Source: Codonopsis lanceolata
Taxonomy: Eukaryota > Streptophyta > Magnoliopsida > Asterales > Campanulaceae
DNA: 64,000 nucleotides
Reading direction: 5' to 3'
NCBI GenBank assembly: GCA_013146195.2
Contig: CM028379.1
Coordinates: 59,097,693 to 59,161,692, forward strand
This document shows, one piece after another, positions 58,901 through 64,000 of this stretch. The translations under genes and the position numbers were made by a program. The notes beneath the pieces were generated by a model. It searched no databases and was not told the origin of the DNA. It worked only from the letters and a program-made list of their open reading frames with translations. Within the stretch, counting starts at the first letter, position 1; each line of letters starts with the position of its first letter.

Positions 58901-59253
58901 GTATCGCCGTTATGGCTTTACATTCTGTTTAGAGTTTGTTGGTTTAACTCTTGAATCGCACCACCACGCTTAGTGGGTGCTTGTCCGTCTTTAGCTTGTC
59001 TTGATGGCCCACCTTGGGATTCCGCGCCGGAGGTCGGGTCGGTCGTCTGTGCTACATATAACTCCCTTATTTTTGTGCAATGTGAGTGGCACATGTTCAT
59101 AACGGAAATAAACAAAAGCGGCGTTAGGGCTAGGGACCTTCGATGAGCAAAAAAGGCCTACTTAGGTCGGTGGTGAAACTTTTGAAAGTTTGGGGACTAA
59201 TGATGTGTTTGGCCAAAGTTCAAGGACTAATGGTACACTTATCCTAAATACTA

Positions 59254-59999
59254 AATGGGTAACTAAATAATGAAGTTATAATCAAATCTCATTGTGAACC
59301 CCAAGAAAAATGATTAAAATAATCTTCATGTGACATGCACATACCATTTTCGTTACTATTTTCGGCCCACAGACGGAAGGGGTAAAGTGGGACAAATAGA
59401 ACAATAAGGTATGGAAGTGAGACACTTCGTGGGATTTGGGAGTGCAATGTGAGATTTATTGTGTAATTTTGAGGAGTTAATCATATTTGGCCCAATCGAA
59501 AGTAGTTCAAAAACAATATAACGGTGCCGATGAGAAATTTATTAGAGTTTAAGCTAGGGACGATAAAGAAGGATTGAACCATGTCGGTGCCTCATCTTTG
59601 TCGTATACATTTGTGATTCGTTCAAATATGAGTTTTGAAATGCGTGTGTATGTTTGTGTATTATGTTGTATAGAGAGAAGGGAGAAATGTCGAGGCAGTG
59701 ACAACTTTTAATTTTTGTGGGTTCTTATTCGTTGTTTGCCTTGGCCTTTGATTGTGATTATCGATCTTCGATTATATCTCTAATATCGATATGATTCCGC
59801 TCTATTTTTATTTATTTTTCAATAGAAAATTTTTGAATAAAAGATTCATACTCTCTTGAGTTTTATCTCAATTAAAATTTACATAAGAGGTCATTGATGG
59901 AGAAGAAGAGAGAAAAGTTGTTGGAGAAGAAGAAAAATAAGTTTCTCTTTGGGTAATATAAAGCGGAGAAAACGTTGCTTAAAAATGACCAAAATGCCC
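59254..59999. other. Flank of the foldback MULE, repeated beyond the gap
   Basis: No gene. Duplicated at 61006-61753. Contains CAAATCTCATTGTGAACCCC and, inverted, GGGAGTGCAATGTGAGATTT (about 59285-59455), weakly like the arms of the 53.2-kb MULE, so possibly a small relative of it. Confidence 0.5.
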
Positions 60000-60099
60000 N
60001 NNNNNNNNNNNNNNNNNNNNNNNNNNNNNNNNNNNNNNNNNNNNNNNNNNNNNNNNNNNNNNNNNNNNNNNNNNNNNNNNNNNNNNNNNNNNNNNNNNN
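60000..60099. other. 100-N scaffold gap
   Basis: 100 N. The left side stops at TGACCAAAATGCCC; the same place in the right-hand sequence is 61739-61753 (TGACAAAATGCCCTATG), while the right side restarts at the equivalent of 58366. Confidence 0.98.
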
Positions 60100-61753
60100 T
60101 CGATCGAGTGGTCTTAGGGCAATAGCTTGGGGTTATTAGTATTATTGTATTTATTATCTTGTGAGACACGGATGTGAAGTTATGTATAAACTTTACTTGA
60201 GTAGTTATGTCGGTATTTTATTGTCGTTTATTTTGGGAGCCGACTTGTCGGGTCGAGCCATTGTATTTATTTAATTAGAAGTTATTTCGTTGTCTTTCCG
60301 AGCAAGTTTAGCTCGCATGTTCTAGTAGTATTATGTTATGGTTATTTCTCGCCTCCGACAACTTTAGTCGAGAGACATTGGTTTAGTCGCTAGTATTTAT
60401 TATCTTATTCGCTTAGTTGATTTGTCCTCCGGCATGTTGTAGCCGCTGAGTGGTTGTTTATCGTTGGTACTATGTTGATGCGCCTACTTTAGTTGCCGAT
60501 GGTTTGTTGTAATGCGGCGCAATGTTGCGCCACGCGAGTCGTAGATTTGTCGAGAGATAGTCGCTTCTCGCCTTGTATTCCTTAGTTTAATTATAAGTTT
60601 GGGTTCCACTTATGATTTGCTTCCGGTCATCTTAGTTTTTGGTTGTTCCGTATCGCCGTATGGCTTTACATTCTCGTTTAGAGTTTGTTGGTTTAACTTC
60701 TTGAATCGCACCACCACGCTTAAGGTGCTTGTCCGTCTTTAGCTTGTCTTGATGGCACGACCTTGGGATTCCGCATCGGAGTCCGGGTCGGGTCGTCACA
60801 ATGCTACATATAACTCCCTTATTTTGTGCAATGTGAGTGGCACATGTTCACTTAACGGAAATAAACAAACGACGTTAGGGCTAGGGACCTTCGATGAGCA
60901 AAAAAGGCCTACTTAGGTCAGTGGTGAAACTTTTGAAAGTTTGGGGACTAATGATGTGTTTGGCCAAAGTTCAAGGACTAATGGTACACTTATCCCTAAA
61001 TACTAAATGGGTAACTAAATAATGAAGTTATAATCAAATCTCATTGTGAACCCCAAGAAAAATGATTAAAATAATCTTCATGTGACATGCACATACCATT
61101 TTTCGTTACTATTTTCACACCCAGCGAGACGGAAGGGGTAAAGTGGGACAAATAGAACAATAAGGTATGGAAGTGAGACACTTCGTAGGTTGGGGTGCAA
61201 TGTGAGATTTATTGTGTAATTTTGAGAGTTAATCATATTTTGGCCCAATCGAAAGTAGTTCAAAAACAATATAAACGGTGCCGATGAGAAATTTATTAGA
61301 GTTTAAGCTAGGGACGATAAAGAAGGATTGAACCATGTCGTGCCTCATCTTTGTCGTATACATTTGTGATTCGTTCAAATATGAGTTTTGAAATTCGTGG
61401 TGTATGTTTGTGTATTATGTTGTACGAGAGAGAAAGGAGAAATGTCGAGGGCCGTGACAACTTTAATTTTTTGTGGGTTCTTATTCGTGGTGCCTTGGCC
61501 TTTGATTGTGATTATCGATCTTGATTATATCTCTCTAATATCGATATGATTCCGCTCTATTTTTATTTATTTTTCAATAGAAAATTTTGAATAAAAGATT
61601 CATACTCTCTTGAGTTTTATCTCAATTAAAATTTACATAAGAGGTCATTGATGGAGAAGAAGCGGAGAAAAGAGTTGTTGGAGAAGAAGAAAAATAAGTT
61701 TCTCTTTGGGTAATATAAAAGCGGAGAAACGTTGCCAAAAATGACAAAATGCC
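60100..61753. repeat. Second copy of 58.37-60.0 kb (probable unmerged contig overlap)
   Basis: Collinear with 58366-59999 over its whole length, including the MULE end and its TAAATACTA duplication (60997-61005). Differences are mostly 1-10 base indels. After 61753 the sequence goes on uniquely. Confidence 0.85.
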
Positions 61754-61902
61754 CTATGCCCTACGTGAAATCTCATGTGCACCTTAATGTCAAATTGGTA
61801 GCGACACTAGAAAGTAGGGGAAGTAGGAGGAAATACAAGGCACACTCAACACTCAACACTCACCACTCTAGGAGTCCACCAAAGAGTTTAGAGTTAGATA
61901 TA
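61754..61902. other. Short unique flank, no gene
   Basis: Includes a local ACTCAACACTCAACACTCACCACTC-type repeat (61843-61868, unit CTCAACA). No other feature. Confidence 0.4.
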
Positions 61903-62434
61903 AGAAGAAACAGATCTTTTTAACAAGCTGAAAAGCTCACAAAATATTTATTCATAATCTGTGTTTTGTTCATTACAAAATAACCCTTTTATAGGTAAAC
62001 TTGGAACAACCCTCCAAGATAAGTCAATGAACAAAATACTAAAGGTGAGGCTGCTCATTTTCTTAAGTGTCCAGAATGAGAGAATCACGTAATACCAAAA
62101 GTTGGAAGGACTCTTCAAATTTATGCGGCCAGTATTATTCCACGAACTTCGGCAACAATGCGCAACTTTTACGTGTCATTTGAAGAGTTGCGCATTGTTG
62201 CCTTTAAAAGGAATAATACTGCCGCGTAAATTTGAAGAGTCCTCAAACTTTTGGAATTATGTGATTCTCATTTCGACACTTAGGAAAATGATGGCGACCC
62301 CTTAGTATTTTTGTTCATGGTCTTATCTTGGAGGGTTGTTCAAGTTTGCCTATTTTAAAAGGGTAATGAACAAAACACATTATGAATAGATATTTTGTGA
62401 GCTTTTCAGCTTGTTAAGAAGATCTATTTCTTCC
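61903..62434. repeat. Large palindrome (about 260-bp arms, about 17-bp loop)
   Basis: AGAAGAAACAGATCTTTTTA at the left returns inverted as AAGAAGATCTATTTCTTC at the right. The arms meet around GGCAACAATGCGCAACT / AGTTGCGCATTGTTGCC (about 62152-62202). It lies directly upstream of gypsy gag, where an LTR and leader would be expected, so it is probably LTR-derived sequence joined head-to-head. Confidence 0.85.
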
Positions 62435-62444
62435 TTTGGCAGCC

Positions 62445-63415
62445 ATGCCTCTCCGGCATCGTCAACCTGCTCGTCAAAGGGACCTTCGTGATATCGAGTT
62501 GGAAGAATTAAGGAGACAAGTGCAATAGCTCGAGCATCGTCTTACACGTTGCGAACCTATGGAACGTGATGTTGAGGGTCATGTTTCGGAGGCTGATTAT
62601 ACCAATAATGAAATGGAATTCAATCCGTTTCATGGTGAAATTTTAAGTGACAACATCGATCTCTCATGGTCAAGGATTTCGAAGGAACAACGTTCGTGAC
62701 AATTTTTTCGACTTTAAAGTTGATATTCCAAAATTTGATGGCGAAATGATCCCAATGAGTTCATTGATTGGCTCAACTCGTTGAGAAAGTCTTTGAATTC
62801 GTGGAGATTCCAGAAGATAGTAAGGTCAAGTTCGTTGCTATTAAGTTGAAGAAATATGCATCAATGTGGTGGGAGCATTTGAAGAAACAACGTGCTCGTG
62901 ATGGCAAGCAAGGGATCCGAACGTGGGACAAGATGAAGAAGGAACTATCTGAGAAAATTTTTACCAAACAATTATCGTCATGAAGCTTTTCTCAAATACC
63001 ACAGTTTTAAGCAAAAAGACCTGTCTGTGGAAGATTATATTTCAGAGTTTGAGAATCTCATGATGAGATGTGATATTGTGGAGCCGGAAGAGCAAACTAT
63101 TGCTCGTTTCCTTGGAGGGATTCGATACGAAATTGGAAATGTTGTCCAATTGTAGCCATATTGGACTTACAACGATGTGTGTAAACTGTCTCTCAAGGTT
63201 GAAAAACAACAAAAAGAAGCACGTCGGTTTGGTGGACGTTTTTCTCAAAGTGGTGCTATTTCCAACCGAGGGAGTGCAGCCACTTCCAAGAACACGACAA
63301 CAACACAGGACGGAAAGCAAAAAAGTGCTGCAAGTATGGAAAAGAATGCTGGTTTTGTGAAGCCAAGTGGTTCAAACAATCAGAAAGCATGTTTCAAATG
63401 CAAGAGTTTTGGACC
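62445..63415 (+). pseudogene. Ty3/gypsy gag, truncated
   Basis: Opens at the ATG at 62445 (MPLRHRQPARQRDLRDIELE then ELRRQVQ), with an early TAG after RRQVQ. Then FKVDIPKFDG (near 62710), DSKVKFVAIKLKKYASMWWE (62820-62880, gag core), and after a shift FENLMMRC...EEQTIARFLGG (63040-63120). A TAG follows in VVQL.PYWTY, then a Lys/Gln/Ser-rich linker and the first two Cys of a knuckle (CFKCKSFG) at 63400, where homology stops. Distinct from the gag fragment in the MULE arms. Several frameshifts; no pol follows. Confidence 0.85.
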
Positions 63416-63416
63416 A

Positions 63417-64000
63417 GGTATGCTTGTCTAACCTCCTCAGCATGGTTTGCCTTTTTCAGATAACAAAAGGGCTGGATATGACCAGGTTTGTGGCAGTAAT
63501 GACACACAAAGTTTCTTTTTCTAGTTTTTGGTTTTTCAAAGAAAGTTGGTTTTTGAAAATTTTGTGTAAACTATTTTGGTTCATAAGTTGTACCTTCATC
63601 CTCTTTAACAAATGTCTTTGACATGAATCCAAGTCCATAATTACCATTATTCCCGGACTTCAACATATCATCAAGTTTGTGTTGACTTGAATTCCATATT
63701 GCCACGGTCTCATTAGCATTGTTCAGTTCTTCTTTCAGATTTTCAAGCTCAACATCCTTTTTAGTAAGCAAACACTCTAGTCTAGTGATTCGTTCGTTCT
63801 TATCTTCATTCACTTTCTTGAGTGTTTCACTTGACTTTCCAAGGATTGTAACTTATAAAGCTCTTTTTCCCAATCTTTGTACAACTCTTTATAGGCTTCT
63901 AGCAGTTCTGTGTCAGATTCTGCACCATCTTCAGTGACAGAAGAGTTAGGGAAACAAAGGTCATCCCAGCTTCTGTCTGATGTAGCTTCCGATGTAGTTT
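63417..64000 (-). pseudogene. Copia (Sirevirus-type) gag C-terminal part, runs off the window
   Basis: On the minus strand from the window edge: LLEAYKELYKDWEKELYKLQ (compare LLEGYKELYKDWEKRA in the 28.3-kb gag), a Glu/Lys/Leu-rich coiled coil (RITRLECLLTKKDVELENLK, 63813-63700), GLGFMSKTFVKED, and a CCHC knuckle CHYCHKPGHIQPFC near 63500. At least two frame shifts. The same Gag architecture as the Sirevirus at 16-30 kb, but clearly another element. Confidence 0.75.

Larger units (their letters stand above)
54702..59244. mobile_element. Foldback MULE with captured gene fragments
   Basis: Begins GGGATAAGTGTATCATTAGT and ends with its complement (ACTAATGGTACACTTATCC). Flanked by a perfect 9-bp duplication TAAATACTA (54693-54701 and 59245-59253). 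The inverted repeat is not confined to the ends: 54702-54890 plus about 56215-57536 pairs with about 57723-59244 (arms of about 1.5 kb, loop of about 186 bp). Both arms carry the same gypsy gag fragment. The left arm has an extra 1.3 kb (about 54885-56215) with its own short inverted ends (ATCATCAAAATAGGGG ... CCCCATTTTGATGATG) holding a DUF1639 gene fragment. No transposase, so mobilisation would need enzyme from elsewhere. Confidence 0.78.

Noticed and set aside
59285..59460. Small MULE related to the 53.2-kb element
   Set aside because: Only part of the arms resemble each other and no 9-bp duplication was found; left as a note in the flank entry.

Overview
The window looks like nuclear DNA of a flowering plant, most likely a eudicot. 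It is AT-rich, has two intron-containing or leader-spliced host genes of familiar plant families, and is otherwise almost entirely plant-type transposable elements (Sirevirus-like Ty1/copia, Ty3/gypsy, LINE, hAT, MULE, Helitron, Stowaway, tRNA-SINE). The order cannot be fixed from sequence alone; repeats carrying AAGACGGTCTTACGGAT-type ends faintly suggest Caryophyllales, but that is only a guess.

Only about 5.2-15 kb is a host gene region. A four-exon DUF300/OSTalpha (TMEM184/LAZ1-type) seven-helix membrane protein gene runs on the + strand (CDS 6651-11421). Its third intron is about 3.1 kb long because it holds a Stowaway MITE, a SINE and a 1.06-kb non-autonomous hAT. A TatD-type metal-dependent DNase gene runs convergently on the - strand (CDS 13285-14178), with a TATA box and probable spliced 5' leader at 14.2-14.94 kb.

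Left of this (1-5.2 kb) are repeats: a Helitron relic, a 155-bp tandem repeat, an (AT)n(GT)n tract and MITE-like sequence. To the right are, in order: a Stowaway with a SINE nested in it (15.5-15.9 kb); a complete Sirevirus-like element with LTRs and matching 5-bp target duplication (16219-30587, - strand); a Helitron whose Rep nuclease domain is deleted (31783-36056); a decayed hAT (36896-40822); a compound repeat with a short Helitron inserted in it (40.9-42.7 kb); LINE ORF1 remains (43.3-44.6 kb); an LTR remnant (about 44.9-46.0 kb); a roughly 5-kb tandem array of 0.93-kb dimeric units (47.1-52.1 kb); two adjacent MULE-type elements (53182-54634 and 54702-59244); and gypsy and copia fragments to the window end.

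Two 100-N gaps (24744-24843 and 60000-60099) are each flanked by near-identical sequence: about 3.7 kb (21.07-24.74 versus 24.84-28.62 kb) and about 1.6 kb (58.37-60.0 versus 60.1-61.75 kb). This is what unmerged overlapping contig ends look like, so these apparent duplications are probably artefacts. The scattered frame-breaking indels there probably include sequencing error.

The least ordinary signals are: a palindromic 10-mer, TGTTGCAACA, recurring with 12-bp periodic satellites through LTR, gag, pol spacer and third ORF of the Sirevirus; a MULE with about 1.5-kb foldback arms carrying a gypsy gag fragment on both arms and a DUF1639 gene fragment in one; and a Helitron whose removal exactly restores the host repeat.
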